Counted from the first letter of the stretch, positions 11,731 to 24,631 are shown. The stretch: DNA of 64,000 nucleotides from Albula goreensis (GCA_022829145.1 CM040748.1:3673501-3737500); one strand, 5' to 3'. Translations and numbers: made by a program. The notes: generated by a model from the letters alone, not told the origin.

Positions 11731-14700
11731 ATACCTAAATTAACACCTTAAGTCACTCACACTGTACACACAACACATGACGGACATATAAAATACAGTA
11801 ATTAAATTAAATAGTAATAAAAAAGAGAGAACAATTCCTTACCTTTATTTCTGTGGTCATATTTACAAACCAAACCGCTTAGGTCGAAACTAGGTTTTCT
11901 TAAGTAATTTATGAAAGTGCATCGTAACCACAAAACGAACGTATTAGTTTTTTTTTCCCACTGCATTCCTGAACACTGCTGTGATTTTATTGAAACCCCC
12001 AGTGTACTTTTTTAATGTCCTGAGATATTATTTTTACAGCATAAAGCACATACCAGACACGGATTCACCGGAGAGCTTGCACTTTCGCTCTCGACAGATA
12101 TTAAAACAATAAACTACCGTGCCCTGGGGTCAGAGCTCGGCAGTGTGCGGTCAGTGAAACACAGCCAGGACGCCCTCTGAAAGGGGAAAAAGCATGTTGT
12201 CCCGAGAGTGACTCCCAAGATGTTGACAGATACTGAAGTGTCTATAACAACAATACATATCTGGTGTTGCCATTTGTGAAATTCTCTTGATGCTCAGCTG
12301 TTCACAATATGCGACGGGAGCCAGACGTTCTCGCGTAAAGGTCACCCCCATTATCTTATTGTGTGGCTCGGAAGCGAGACTTGAAAGAGATTTATACGTG
12401 CCTGTGCACATCAAAAACATTGAGCACCCACCTGAGTCTGAAAGCTTGCAGCAAACACAAAGACCCCCCTCCCCCTCCTAAAATATTTCAATACTAAATG
12501 AAATATGGCCAGCAGAGAGGACAGCTGGCTGGCGGGTACGTAAGAAGATAGAAGGTTCATATGAGGCTGCATTTAAGGTAACCGTGAGACAGCCTTATGC
12601 ACCAGGGAAAAAACTATTAATTGTTGCAGAATTATGTCCCTACTGTAGTCAGAGCAGGCCTCTGTCATGTGACTCAATCCGCGTCTGCTGTTAGTTGCAG
12701 ACTATACAAAGCGCATGTTTGTCCTTCAGTAACATTAGTCTATTTAGTCCTTAAATATACAGCATGGATGTTTTATTTTAGTGCATACTCATAAAGGTAA
12801 CATTAAATGTTTCTCTCAGCCCAATTCATTTTAGTGTTTTTATTTTTTTTGTCCTTCCATTTATAAGGCTCCTACTCGAAGCCAGGCTTTCGGATGTGAA
12901 AGCGTTGTGAGGCTGGGCCATTCCACGCAGGAGATTTCTGAGCAGTCATCTCATTTACCTAAAAACGGAGGAACTGCGAAAGGATTCAATTACCACACGC
13001 TATGTTTTGCAAGCAAGCTACCCTACATAAAAAGTTAATTAATCAAGGCTATGTCAATTTCCCTCCGCTATGTCATTTTGCAGAGAGGTAATTAATCACA
13101 AATTGCCTAACGACAATCCAAGAATCCTTTATGGTCTTTCAGGAAAAATGCCATGGCTGGGGGGTGGGGGGTGGGGGAGGGGGAGTGGGAGGGAAACTGA
13201 TGGTGAGAAAATAGACTCTATTTTATCAAATCCTGTGCATGTTGTAATCTAAAGGGGCAACAAGCAACTGTGGCCTGTGGGGCTGGGGGTTGATGTGAAA
13301 AGGACAAACGAGTGGCGATATATTAGTCGTCGCTTTGCTGTGATGTCAGAGCAGAAGACTGTAGTGGACATGAGTAATGAAGATTTACCCCTGCATCGGC
13401 AGAGCTGTAATTAGACTTAACATTAATTATGTTTCTTGTTTTTTTTTTTTATTTATTTCATGAATCTGAAATGAGAGTCTTTTGTGTAGAAGCATTAAGG
13501 GCCGTGGAAGCAGCCGATGATAGAGTAGAGATAGGAAAAACAAAAGTTTGCGAATGCTGACAAAATTGTATTAAGTCCAGAAAAAAATGAGTACTCCTCT
13601 CATTGCGCTCTGTATTTATCATACTGTGGCATGCCATTTTAAAAGGGTAGCATTCTCACAGCAAACAATGAGCTTAACACGAGTGCTTTATCTGCTCTCC
13701 CCAGGGCAACAGAATGAGTAAACCAATTATTTACCAGGGTGCTTCACAAACGAAAATGAAAGAACAAAGGGATTTTTACATGCACATCGAGCCATCTAAT
13801 CTTGACCAAGCTTTCTCCTGCTTACAGTCTCACTTCAACGTTTTTACTCATCGGCTGCACAGTTTTATGATTTGCGTTTTCTTAAGGATGATTTTACTCA
13901 TTGCATGCTAATAGATTCGGTATTGCAATTTGACAGACACAAATATTTGGATGCACTTATATGTTTTTTGTTTGCTTGTTTCTTTGTATTATTCAGTGTT
14001 AGTTTTTTTTTTACTCTTAGCTGAGCTGTTTCCCTAAGGGATCAATAGATCCAAAATAGAAAAGGTTAGCAAAGGGTTTATAATATGTTGATTTAATTAA
14101 CTATGTCCAACAACTGTTTGAAATATTTTATGTTACATTCCTCATATCTCTACATTCTCCTTAAAGAAGCACCATTCATTCAGGTTGACAACCATTCTAT
14201 TCTCATTTATTTAAATGATGAAATCAAGTTAATTTCCTGTGCGGCCTCTTGCCATTTTCAAACATGCAGCATGTATTGGTTTCTCTCTTGCTTTGGACAA
14301 CTGGTGATTCAGTTCATTCTCAACATACAGCACATTTACTCTTTTACAGCATTGTAATTTGTGTTAATCTCTTGCCACTTTAAACTAAGGGTTTGCCATG
14401 TGTCATGATACCATGCTACATGCTCCTCTATGCTCTCTTGTGGCTATGTAGCCTGTTTCTCTATGACCAAACAATGTATTATAATATATATAAATATTAT
14501 TGAATATTTATTATAAATCTTTAAAAATCTCTGTATACATTAAATTAGTCATCGATGATTAAGAGTGAAATAAGCTTTCGGCTTTTAAAAATTCCTTAAT
14601 AAAAGCGTTCTGTTAAGCGTGAGGGTTTTTTCACAGAGAGTCTACGCACACAGGAAACTGGGGGAGGCAGAGCCCTAATCCAGGGCTGATAGAACACCTT

Positions 14701-17700
14701 CTCGAAAGACATATGGGCCCTCTCCCTTAAAACTGTAAACACAAAACAAATTAGAAAAATAATTGCCCTATAAAGCAGTTGTATACTTTGATAGCTTTGA
14801 TGCAGAATCCGCCTCCTGTTGGGCGCTGCATCTGCTTGGCTTTAATCTCTCCCTCAGCACTAAAACTTTTACTCTCTGTTTTTATGCCCCATGTAGTCTT
14901 TGCTGCACATCCTCCATTTTTCATTCAGGACAGAGATAGTTTACTGTGCTTTGGGCGCTTTCCATTTTAAATGAAAGAGCATAATCTAAGTTGTTTATCC
15001 GGTATATATTCGTGTTGGATCTATGTCCCAGATGTGGTCTCTTTATGACTGGTCGTACATATGAGCGTCAAAGCTTGCTCGTGGAAAATGCGTACAAAGC
15101 ACATTTTAAATTAATGCATGTAAAAATTTCTAATATATCTTCAGTGAGTAAATTCTGTAGGTGTACGATACAGTGCATGACTTCTTTGTGCAAGTTAAGG
15201 GGTAAATTCTTTTTTCATTAGCTGTGAAAAGGAATTAAGATACCTATGAAGTACAGCATCTGTAGTGTATGAATGTATATATCATCATAGATGTATATAA
15301 TTACACATGATTTCTTTCTGTGTATGTGTGTGCATGTGTGTGTATCGCATTTGGCTGGCATAAACAATGTCGTAGACAAAAAAGGCAATATTTTGCATAC
15401 ATGTGCTAGTCAGTGGGTCTAAATAATGAAATCTTAAATAACCCAATTACAGATTGTTTTTCTTATTTTTAAATGTGTGCCACACACAGCTTCCTTCAGT
15501 GGCTTTCTCCTTCCAGCCTGTGTCTGAATATCTAAATCTAGACAAAATAGCATGGAAGGAGCCACATTCACAGCCGAGGGGACCGCGGCAAACCCCAAGG
15601 GCCTGAACAGCAATGTGACAGTAGATGAGACAGATTAATTACTGCCCTGCTCTTTGTGAGCAAGAAAGCTTCTCTAATTATCCACTCTTTCATCAGCTTC
15701 GTTTGCTGTGTAAAGTTTCTGTTGAATTTATTATTTAGAACCCTGGGATACCTTCAGTTGTAACTGACGTGTGGAACACTACCCATCCTTTTATCCAAGG
15801 ACACGACGTTCCTTTTTGCCTTGGATGAAATATGTTTGAATTCAGTCATTCTGAAAGGCCACCCCTCTGCCGTACTGGGTTCCTGAGGTTTCCCATCCAG
15901 TGGTTCGGCCCTTGTTGTTAGTGTAGTGATGGAGCCCCATGGTCCAGAATCAAATCTTGACCGTGTCGTTTCTGACTGAATCCAAGGTTCTGTCAGAGGA
16001 TACTGGCCATAGTGTTGCTCAGGGAGGGAGAGTTTCAGTCTGCGGGTGATTCACCATCTCACTGCATGAAGGAGACCCCTCCGACCAATCTGGGGCCTCC
16101 AAATTTATACCAGCAATTATGTCACTGAAGTTTCCCCCTTTGCCACATCTATCCACATCAAAATAGCACGACAGCAAAGACACAACCGCTCTTCTCATTC
16201 ATTTTGCAGTGAGTATTTTTTTACACCTCAGGCCACCAAATACAGACTGGAGTTCTCAATAAAAAGATAGCAAAGAATAATGACAAGAGTAAGCCATTTT
16301 GACTTGTAATTTACCTGCAGGTAAACATTAAGTATTGAGTACATTAACTAATTTTAGTACACATTTCTCAACACAAGTGGTTCATTTAAATTTATGAACT
16401 CCAATTTATGTTTAATTATGAATGCATACATGAAATTCGATACATTTTTGTAATGTGCTGGGCTTGACCTCCATTAAAAACACTTGCAACTTTGATTTTT
16501 GCTTTTTTTTGGTTTGTTTTAGTTCCCCTCTTCCTCTAGAGGGGATAGTTTAATTTGTTAGGTAATGGCTTATGAAAGAACAGTTTGATAATATTTTGCT
16601 CATTTGTAAATCAGTTTATATTCATGAAAATATGGCCTGCGCCTCTATTCTGCCTGTCAATCTTTCTGTGTCTTTGTGCTGTGCCCTTATCATGAGTCAG
16701 ACAGGTCATTATGAGAAATCACTCTTCCTTTCCCCCAACATTAATTATTTTACTGGAATTAAGCTCAACATATCAATCACAATGTCCACTTTGTCACAGA
16801 ATTCATGGTTTTGTTTTTTTTTTTTCTGTCTTTTTTTAAGATGTCACCAAGCACGTTTTAATAATGGTTTAACAAGCCACTTTATACCATATATAGGGCA
16901 CAATTTTTAATTAAAGTAATTGTGTTTTTTTTTTTTTTTTTACATAATGCTTACTCCATCCTTGTATATGATTGTACATTAATCTGTCCAACAGAGGTGG
17001 TATATTTGTGAATTTATCAGTGTGGTCATGTTTTCAACCAATGAATTGAATTCACTTATCTGCAGATACCTGTGGGTACCCCTATGTCCATATTTGTCAC
17101 CATGGATACCTCCATGTCCATATCTTTCTTTGCCACTTTTTCATGAAGTCTGCATAGGTATTTGAACAGTGATGACGCTCCCATTCAGTGTGCACCACAT
17201 TGGATGGTGGAGAGGGGGTCAGACCTTCAGATGATGCTGCACTTCCCACCTCCCCTCCCCAACTACTGTGACAATCTCATGATCATTGTGTGTTCCATTG
17301 CACACCATGTCAGTGGTGCGGTTTGCTGAACGTGATCATCTGAGCCGCATATTGGCATGGCGGTTTCAGAAAAATGATGGATTCCCCCTAATTAATGTAG
17401 AGTTCCCTTCTGTCCTGGCAAATTGCTTTGGTCAGGCTGCTAGTTCACCACCACAGTGATCTACCCTGAATCCAAAGGAAGTTCGGCTTTAGCGCTGTGG
17501 TGCCCATGGGCACGTGGGATTCTTAAATTTTGGGAAGCAGGAAAATCAAAACCAGAACTTTTCATTATAAAGCTCTCAAGACAGGTAACACCAGGCCCTC
17601 TTAAAGCACTTAACAAAACAGTCACTGTTGTGGACAAGCAAGCCAGGTAATCTTCTGGAGCGGGAGAGATTTGGCCAGCACAAATGTGCCACAATTAGCG

Positions 17701-17860
17701 AGCAAAAGGAAAATAATACGATTTCAGGGGGTGATGATGCAGAAGGAGTGGAGAGAAGGGCATGGGAAAGGGGAGTCTCCGCTGACTGTTAGAGAGTTAG
17801 CTAAAAAAAAAAACACAAAGTGTCAAATTAAGTGTTTCTGTGCCTTGTTTTTTTCTGTAG

Positions 17861-17990
17861 TGCCAGGCTTCCCGTACCCAGCCGCGACCGCGGCAGCATA
17901 CAGAGGGGCGCATTTGAGAGGAAGAGGGCGCACGGTCTACAACACGTTTCGGGCGGCGGCCCCTCCCCCGCCCATACCTGCCTATGGAGG
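17861..17990 (+). CDS. rbfox1: rbfox1 exon, 130 nt, Ala/Arg/Pro-rich C-terminal region
   Basis: The acceptor ttttctgtag (17851-17860) and donor gtgagt (17991) bound 2+126+2 coding bases. The reading starts [15 protein letters not shown], continues with the Arg-rich [14 protein letters not shown], and ends [14 protein letters not shown] across the junction. This is the start of the Fox-1 C-terminal domain, which mediates interactions with splicing partners. '[20 protein letters not shown]' fits RBFOX1 and differs from RBFOX2 and RBFOX3. The exon is one codon shorter than the mammalian 133-nt exon (one Ala fewer in the Ala run). It sits in a CpG-rich block that continues about 300 bp into the next intron. 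Confidence 0.96.
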
Positions 17991-20102
17991 GTGAGTCTCC
18001 TGCTCTCCTGCTTTAACGTATTGCCCCGCCCCAGCCAACGCGGGCGAACGTGGCGCGGCGCTCACCGCTCTCGCTTCGCCACGGCAACCGGCACAGCATG
18101 TGACCAATCGGAAGGGCCCCGAAGACATGCACCTTGCGCTGAGTAATGAAAAATGACTGTAATTTGTACTGTCACGGATGGCGGCTTTAAGCATTTCCAA
18201 TGTCATATGTTGTTATGTAAATTCCCCGAGAGACCGAAAGCAGTGGAGACGAGAAAGCTGCGAACAGTCGCGGAGTCGGGTTTAAGAGCGCGAGCGCTGG
18301 CTTCTTAAGGAGGCTGGATGGAGTTCATTCATATAAAACACACCTTTTACAATCCCCCGCTCACTTTAGGACTTCTGCCCATCTTTACAACCAGAATCCT
18401 CCAGTGATTTTTAAATCTTTATAATGTGCCAGTCACTGGTGTACCACAGCATAGTTCTTCATTATTACCCTTCCCTGGTCATTTATTTTTGTTATACCTT
18501 TACCCACACTAAAACTTTATAGCTCTTTATTTTCATAGTAGATGATAGATTAAATACAACTTAATGTGATCATTTAAAACCATTTTTGTATGTTTATATA
18601 ACGTAAACTGTGATATATTCACCTTCCAGACATCACAGTCCAGTAAAAATAATGATCACTATAGATTTTAGCATTAGAAATAATGGTTGAGTGAATTAAA
18701 TAAATGTCATATTCTAGATGCCCACAAATCCCATTTAGAAAAATATGTGCTGATACAATTTTGATTACACATAATGAGAAAATTGCACCATTCATTAATC
18801 AGTTTTGTCATGCACATTTGAGATTGTTTCAGGACTGAAATTTGTTGATGAAAATCACAGCCAACGGACCTCACAATGAGCGTTTTACAGCGCTGGATTT
18901 ATACCAGAGACTGAAAAAGTGTGGAAGTAACTTCTACAGGAAGAGATTCATACTCAGATTGCGATCTGAACCTAAGAGGTTTAATAGCGTTTAGAACACA
19001 ACTTATGTGAAATTGATCTCTCCCCACAGGTATCGATGTGACACTTTCCCCAGCTTAATCTCTGAGCCAGTGGCTGGCTGAAATGTGGATCTTTTTGTCT
19101 GTGTGCTTGTCTGCCCCTCCTTGGCACGGGGAGCCCTCTACTCAGAAATATGAACGGAAAATGAGAGTGTGGACCTGTCACACCCTCAGCACAGATGCAC
19201 TTTCACAGGGGCTGTGGGTGCCTTAGCGAACGTCCTCTACCTGGCACACAGGAATGTGATGGTGTAACCCTAGAGTCCCCAGTCCTGGTCATGGCGAGGT
19301 GCCTGGCCTTTTCCTCTCTAGGCCAGCAGCTTTTAAGGTTTATTTGAGCAGTAAATTGAAAACTGGATTTGACGACTCTTAGTCATTTACAGTAACAGCT
19401 ACAAATTAGTCATCGGCCGAGGTCTGCAGGTGAAATCAGCTTGTTTTTTTGTTCATTTCTGCGTCCTTGGCAAGTTGTCGCTAACATTTCTGTTTCGGCT
19501 GTTAATTACTTTCATACCCTATGCTGGTTTGTCAGCAACTAAAGATAAATTTCAAGAGTGTCACCGAATTTGAGTAGATATACATGAAATTAGTATGGAA
19601 AAAAGTTAATGTTACATGAATAGTATTACAATCATCAATATTATATCACAACAATGGCACAGCACCTGTCAGTACTATGTCTTGAATGCATTAACAGAAG
19701 AAAATAATTGCTGTGAAAATGTTAACATTTTAATGTAATTGATAACCAGACTCATTAAGAACTGAACCAAATCCAGGACTGGGTATCATTGATGAAACAT
19801 AGATTATTAAAGAACACTCTGTAATTTTATGTGTGTAGCCACCCCAGCAACACATTATTGAATAGGTAACAATGACGAATTGACAAAACAGCAATTAAAA
19901 AGCCAGAGTTATCCATTAACAAATAATTGTTCATTTTTTCCCAAATTTCTTGCTTTCTATTCTGTTGTTCCCTGATGAACCCACAGCCCATACTGTATAT
20001 TGAGGATTGCTTTATGAGTATTTCCCATATTGTTATGCTCTTTTATCTTTTCTGTGTCTTTAGCTGGACTAACCATGGTGGAGTAGAGGGGTTGACGGTG
20101 CT

Positions 20103-20118
20103 TGCATGTCGACATGCA
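20103..20118. promoter_or_regulatory. perfect palindrome containing TGCATG, candidate RBFOX site 74 nt upstream of the 40-nt exon
   Basis: tgcatgtcgacatgca is a perfect 16-bp palindrome. The RNA would contain UGCAUG, the RBFOX binding hexamer, inside a potential hairpin. RBFOX sites upstream of an exon are usually associated with skipping, so this could let the protein repress its own brain-type exon. The palindrome and distance are seen in the sequence; the function is inferred. Confidence 0.55.
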
Positions 20119-20136
20119 CTAATATGGATGTTCTTT

Positions 20137-20180
20137 TGTGTGTGTGTGTGTGTGTGTGTCTGTGTGTGTGTGTGTGTGTG
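20137..20180 (+). repeat. (TG)n tract against the 3' splice site of the 40-nt exon
   Basis: Two TG runs (20137-20159 and 20161-20180), split by one C, end 11 nt before the acceptor AG. The tract takes the place of a normal polypyrimidine tract. UG repeats in RNA bind TDP-43 and CELF proteins. Confidence 0.95.
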
Positions 20181-20191
20181 CATCTTCACAG

Positions 20192-20231
20192 CGTGGTGTA
20201 CCAGGATGGATTTTATGGTGCAGATATTTAT
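20192..20231 (+). CDS. rbfox1: rbfox1 40-nt exon (brain-type 'B40')
   Basis: The exon has one base (C) completing a Gly codon, then 13 codons reading VVYQDGFYGADIY, with acceptor cttcacag and donor gtaagt. Length and peptide equal the neuronal B40 exon of mammalian RBFOX1. In mammals that exon is spliced mutually exclusively with a 43-nt muscle exon (VVYQEPVYGNKLLQ). It ends on a codon boundary, so the next exon continues GGYAAYRY. Nearby control signals are the (TG)n tract ending 11 nt before the acceptor and the TGCATG palindrome 74 nt upstream. I did not find a 43-nt partner, which suggests either that this fish gene lacks it or that it has diverged beyond my recognition. Confidence 0.95.
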
Positions 20232-23089
20232 GTAAGTATTCAGTGACGCGCTGACTGTCTTCGCACATTACCCCAGCCATTTCTCATACAAGCTCGGTGT
20301 GGAACGGCACTGTTTGCTCTGTTTACTGTACCTGGGTCTGTCAGAAAGAATTTGGGGAGAGATCTCTCTTTCTGAAAGGGCCTTTCAGTTGGCCCTTTGC
20401 TCTTTCTCTGCGCGTTTAAAAAAGCGTGCTGCATTCATCAGCACAGAGCTGTGTGGTAGTCTGCTGTAACAGATACACAAATTGAATTGAGGTTACCATG
20501 ACACAGATAAGCCAGATAGTACCAGATAAGGAAATGTTTATCTTTCTTCACACAAAATGCCTTGATTAGTACTCGTTTTTTTAAAGTTTGTGTTTCAAGT
20601 GGCTTTCACCATCATTAACCATTCCAAGATTGAAATACATTCTTACATCAGCAATAATTATAATTAAAATAAATAAATACATGTAAACAATTTTAAATAT
20701 GTTTACATGACTAATTTAGAAGGCCACATTAGCAGATTGTAGCTTGGTAAGATGCACGACACTAAATGTGTGATTTGGTGATTGAATCTGAATTTCAACT
20801 GTGATTGTATGAATCAGCATAACACCAAGAATAGAGGCGCTCCACCCTGAAGGACTATCTGTCACATCAGAGCACAAATTGACTCGGTCTGTGTGTATCT
20901 TGGTGATAGAGTCATTTAAGCACTTAACTCGGTAAATAATCATGGAGTCAGCCAAGTATACGCGTTAGCAGTTAGCGCGGCAGAGAGATGTCTGACTATA
21001 AGAAGAGTGTGATAGTGACATAAATACCCACATTCACGCAAATGAAACCCTAGCAGCGACACAGACGGATTAAACCTGAGAAGTGTAGTATCTTTGACTT
21101 TGATTTGCTGCACGGAAGTGGCTCTCTGTTATTATTTAGAGAATGGAAAACCCCGGCATCAACATTCATGACAAGCCGATGTCAAAAAGTTAATGTGCTT
21201 CTGGAGTTGTGGATTGATTATGGAAAGCAACCCGAAATACATATTTATACGGAATCTGCAGAAGGAGAAATGCCCTCAGACTGCCATGGAAATGGCGTCC
21301 TGCTTTGTGTTATGGTTGTATAATGAGAATCCCTTATGGAATGTTCCATTCATTTCCTCTGGGCTTTATGGACTGTATGTTCCTCTCAATACGCCCAAGG
21401 AGCTTTAAAGTCAAAGCGTTTAAACACGAGCACTATATCCATACGAGCACAGCAGCATGGAAATTAAACAACACAGACATCTGAAAATATATGCTTCTGT
21501 TCAGACAGTTAGATTTGCAAATGTTATTATGATTTTTTTTTTTTTTTTTTGCTTGCATTCCATTTAAATGGCAAACAGATAGAATTGGATGCAGAGGAAG
21601 GATATCTGCTGTGTGTGACCCAGTGTGTCTGCCAGATTACCTTCTCTGGGAGGGAGAAAGACACAAACAAATCACTGAGCCAAAAGCCAGCGAATACTGC
21701 GAGAATGTAAAGAGCTTCTCAGATGGTCCCTCTCCTCTTTCGCCATTAGAAGAGCACCACTGCGGCATAGATTGATTGCTGCAAATTGATATGAACATTA
21801 AATATTCATTAGAAGGTATTAGGAAACATTACAAATATTTAATACTAGCCATTCTTTTTGGAGTGTTTGGATACATTTGGCAAATATAATATAATCCAAT
21901 ACATGTATTGGATTCCAAAAAAACAAAACAAAAAAACTGGAAGTACATTAAAAGGCCATCATTGGTGTGAGAAGACTTTTATTCATGACTTTTAATCAAA
22001 ATGAACCCGACAAGAAGATTCTGAATAAAGATGAACGGTTTTCTCTGCCATATCTAGCAGCCTGGTTTAACTTGCCAATGCTAGAACTGACATATGAGTG
22101 GCCCATCAGTTGGTCATCCTTTGAGTTGGCATGGAATAATGTTCAGCTGTGTATTTCATTTATTCTTCACACTTTTTGACATTTGTAAGCTGATATGTCC
22201 TGGAAAACAACACAAAGAGCCATTCCTGTGTTTAGAAGTGCTTTTTTGATTACAAATGTATAGTAACCATATTTGTATCGTAACCATATTTCGTCTCACT
22301 GTTAATCTCAACTTAGATGCCAACATATATTTTTCTTTAAAGTGTTTGCATCTTGTCAGCTGAATTTGTTGAATTGTTCAATTAGCTTGAATTCACTTCT
22401 ACGATACACTGCTTTGGTATGTGCTTCATAGACAAACACGCACTGCTGCAACTTAATGTGTTAATGTGACTAATTTTGCAGAATGAAATTGGCAAAACAG
22501 TTCAATCCACCAAGATCAGTAGCTATCGGGCCATCTCGCTATCTGCATCACTGTCATTTCATGACAAAGACATTGCTTGCTAAAACAATTAAGATTTAGC
22601 TGATATTATTTGCAGTCCCCTAATATATGCGGTTATGTACCACTGGTCTCAGAGAGCCTGCTGCAAATTTCAGTAGAATCTTCTAGAAAGCTAGCTAAGC
22701 TGGCTAGCTAGAGCCTCTTGGTAGCTGGTGAAGTCTACAGCCAAAGTCTAATCAAAACTGTTCAGCATCCAAATTAAAATGGAAGATCCTAACAGCGAGC
22801 TAGTCAGTAGTGCACAGTTTATCAGTTTAAAAGAACAGTCTGCAGCGCTTGCTGCCTCATTTCCATGGTAGTCTGCAGTAGCACAGTATTTTTACTGACT
22901 TTAGAGAAATGGAACCAACAAACTGTATACCAACTGCGCTCTGTGATTTCCTAAATATTAAGTTTAGAGGAAATCCGTGCCCATTGTTTCTGACCTTTCC
23001 TCTTAAATCACAATTTTAAATTCAAATTTTCAGTAATATCATTATAATTAGCCAAAAGGTACATATGTATCATTTCCCTATTGTAATAG

Positions 23090-23690
23090 CGGCACAAGGA
23101 CAAGCGTGTTCTTTCTGGAACGTTTTTATTTCCGCACACATGAATGGCAGCCGGTGAGGTCTCAGAACTTCATCAATACAGCCCCGTGCCGTCAGGCCGC
23201 CATCAATCACAGGTTCTGTGGGGAGAGACCGCTGGCCGGATCATCACCCTTAGACCTTTCCATCGATTGCTCGATTGTGCACAACAATGAGCTATATCGC
23301 AACAATAATTCTGCGGATCCACGCAGCGCTTGCGAATGTCCATCACGCTGGTCTGAGCTGCACTTTGATTCATTGGCGAGGCGCTGCGGACGCCCCTCTT
23401 GTTTATTTGTCGTGTAAGGTAAAAACAGAAGGGGCTGCGGCAGAGGAGGGGGACCGTGCGGCAGTTTCTCCCCGGCTGAACATGCTGATGCAGCCTGCGG
23501 TTTGTTTCCAGGCGTTTCTCATGCATCGCGAAACAGGCAGCGCGAACACAATCACGAAGATGAAGCACGATTATGTCTCGGTTTCGGTGCGGTATCGTTA
23601 CTCGCGGTGTCTCTTTGATGGACTGCGCTTTGCTTTGTCTTGTAAGATTAGACGCCGTTTGCTGTGAACACCCCAGACAGCTGACCCCTA
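23090..23690. promoter_or_regulatory. intronic CpG-rich block, candidate enhancer or alternative promoter
   Basis: I counted about 37 CpG in 23161-23640, whereas neighbouring intron DNA has only a few per kilobase. Within it is a run of AT-core motifs, including two 'tcgattg' words and SOX-like ACAAT words at 23264-23310. Open frames exist on both strands across it, as expected of GC-rich DNA, and none resembles a known protein. It could be an unmethylated regulatory island, an internal promoter for a short 3' transcript, or the body of an old GC-rich insertion. Confidence 0.45.
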
Positions 23691-24576
23691 GCTGAGCATC
23701 CACAGAGCGCTCACTCCAACACAACCTCTCTCTGGTTCCTTTGAATGGCAGGACATTTTGGGTCTATGTTTTATGCTTTTCCTGTCTCAATTTTTACACC
23801 AAATGACTCAACACATTCATCCGCCTCGTTGATATCGCCTCTGACTAATGAGGTCACCCTGCTTTCACACATCGGTCACCCACACTTGTCATGGTCAGTC
23901 ATGAGCATCCAGTTGCCATCCATAATATTTATAATTACTATTATTTACTACATTTTTGTCAGCAATCGCGTATATATTTATAGCTTCATTTCATTCTCAG
24001 TATATAGCGTTCATTCGTCTAAACAGACCTCTGATGCTTGTCATGCCACAGACCTCTTATTAATCAGAAGATCTTCACATTATATAGAATATAGAATAAT
24101 GATATCACACCCATGATAGACTATAATTGACTGATTTCCTAATGCGTTTTCCTAATATGAAAAAAATGTTTTTTTGGTATACAAGTTGCAGTGATATATA
24201 AACATACAAATATACACCATACCTTCATACATACTCTGTATGAGTATTTGATTTATTTTAAAAGGCATGGAAGCACACATTTTACTATTAAACAGCAGCA
24301 CTACTCAGGGAGGCTGTGAAGTATATGCAGGTATCTGCTCCTGCTCCTTACAGCTCCACTCATTTTCCTCCTTGGAACAGGAGGTTAACTAATTAGTGAA
24401 ATCAGCCGGAGAGCTGTATGGCTGGAGCAAGCACCTGTACGCCCTCCAGTCCTCAGTACCTGGAGCCGAGTAGCCCTGCTCTAACGTATTGATTTATGCA
24501 TTAGTCATAGTACAATTGATGTGTTTTATGTGAAGAATTCTGAATGCAGATATGTTCACAATGAGCCTGGCTGACT

Positions 24577-24583
<7 letters not shown>

Positions 24584-24610
<27 letters not shown>
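24584..24610 (+). repeat. (TG)n tract against the 3' splice site of the 65-nt exon
   Basis: The pure TG run ends 21 nt before the acceptor AG and is followed by further T/G-rich text (ctgtgcgcgttgtgttttcag). Confidence 0.95.
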
Positions 24611-24631
24611 CTGTGCGCGTTGTGTTTTCAG

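Larger units (their letters stand above)
17991..20191 (+). other. rbfox1: rbfox1 intron, 2.2 kb
   Basis: The donor is gtgagt and the acceptor catcttcacag. The first 300 bp (to about 18300) are CpG-rich, unlike the AT-rich rest. A perfect 16-bp palindrome with TGCATG lies at 20103-20118 and a (TG)n tract at 20137-20180, both just upstream of the next exon. I saw no second, muscle-type (M43) exon in this intron, and no recognisable transposon. Confidence 0.88.
20232..24631 (+). other. rbfox1: rbfox1 intron, 4.4 kb
   Basis: The donor is gtaagt and the acceptor tgtgttttcag. The intron holds a poly-T run (21535-21550), a small inverted 'gctagctaagctggctagct' word near 22686, and a CpG-rich block at about 23090-23690. 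A (TG)n run ends 21 nt before the acceptor. I searched it for the muscle-type 43-nt exon and did not find it. The rest is AT-rich without recognisable structure. Confidence 0.88.

Noticed and set aside
22680-22715. gctagctaagctggctagctag palindromic text as a regulatory site
   Set aside because: Short GCTAGC-type words recur in fish repeats (also near 3421-3475 and 10670). Too generic to call.
23203-23724. 173-codon open frame on the minus strand, and a 130-codon frame on the plus strand
   Set aside because: Both lie over the CpG-rich block, where stops are rare by composition. The peptides are Cys/Arg/Ser-rich without any domain, and no splice or poly(A) context supports a gene.
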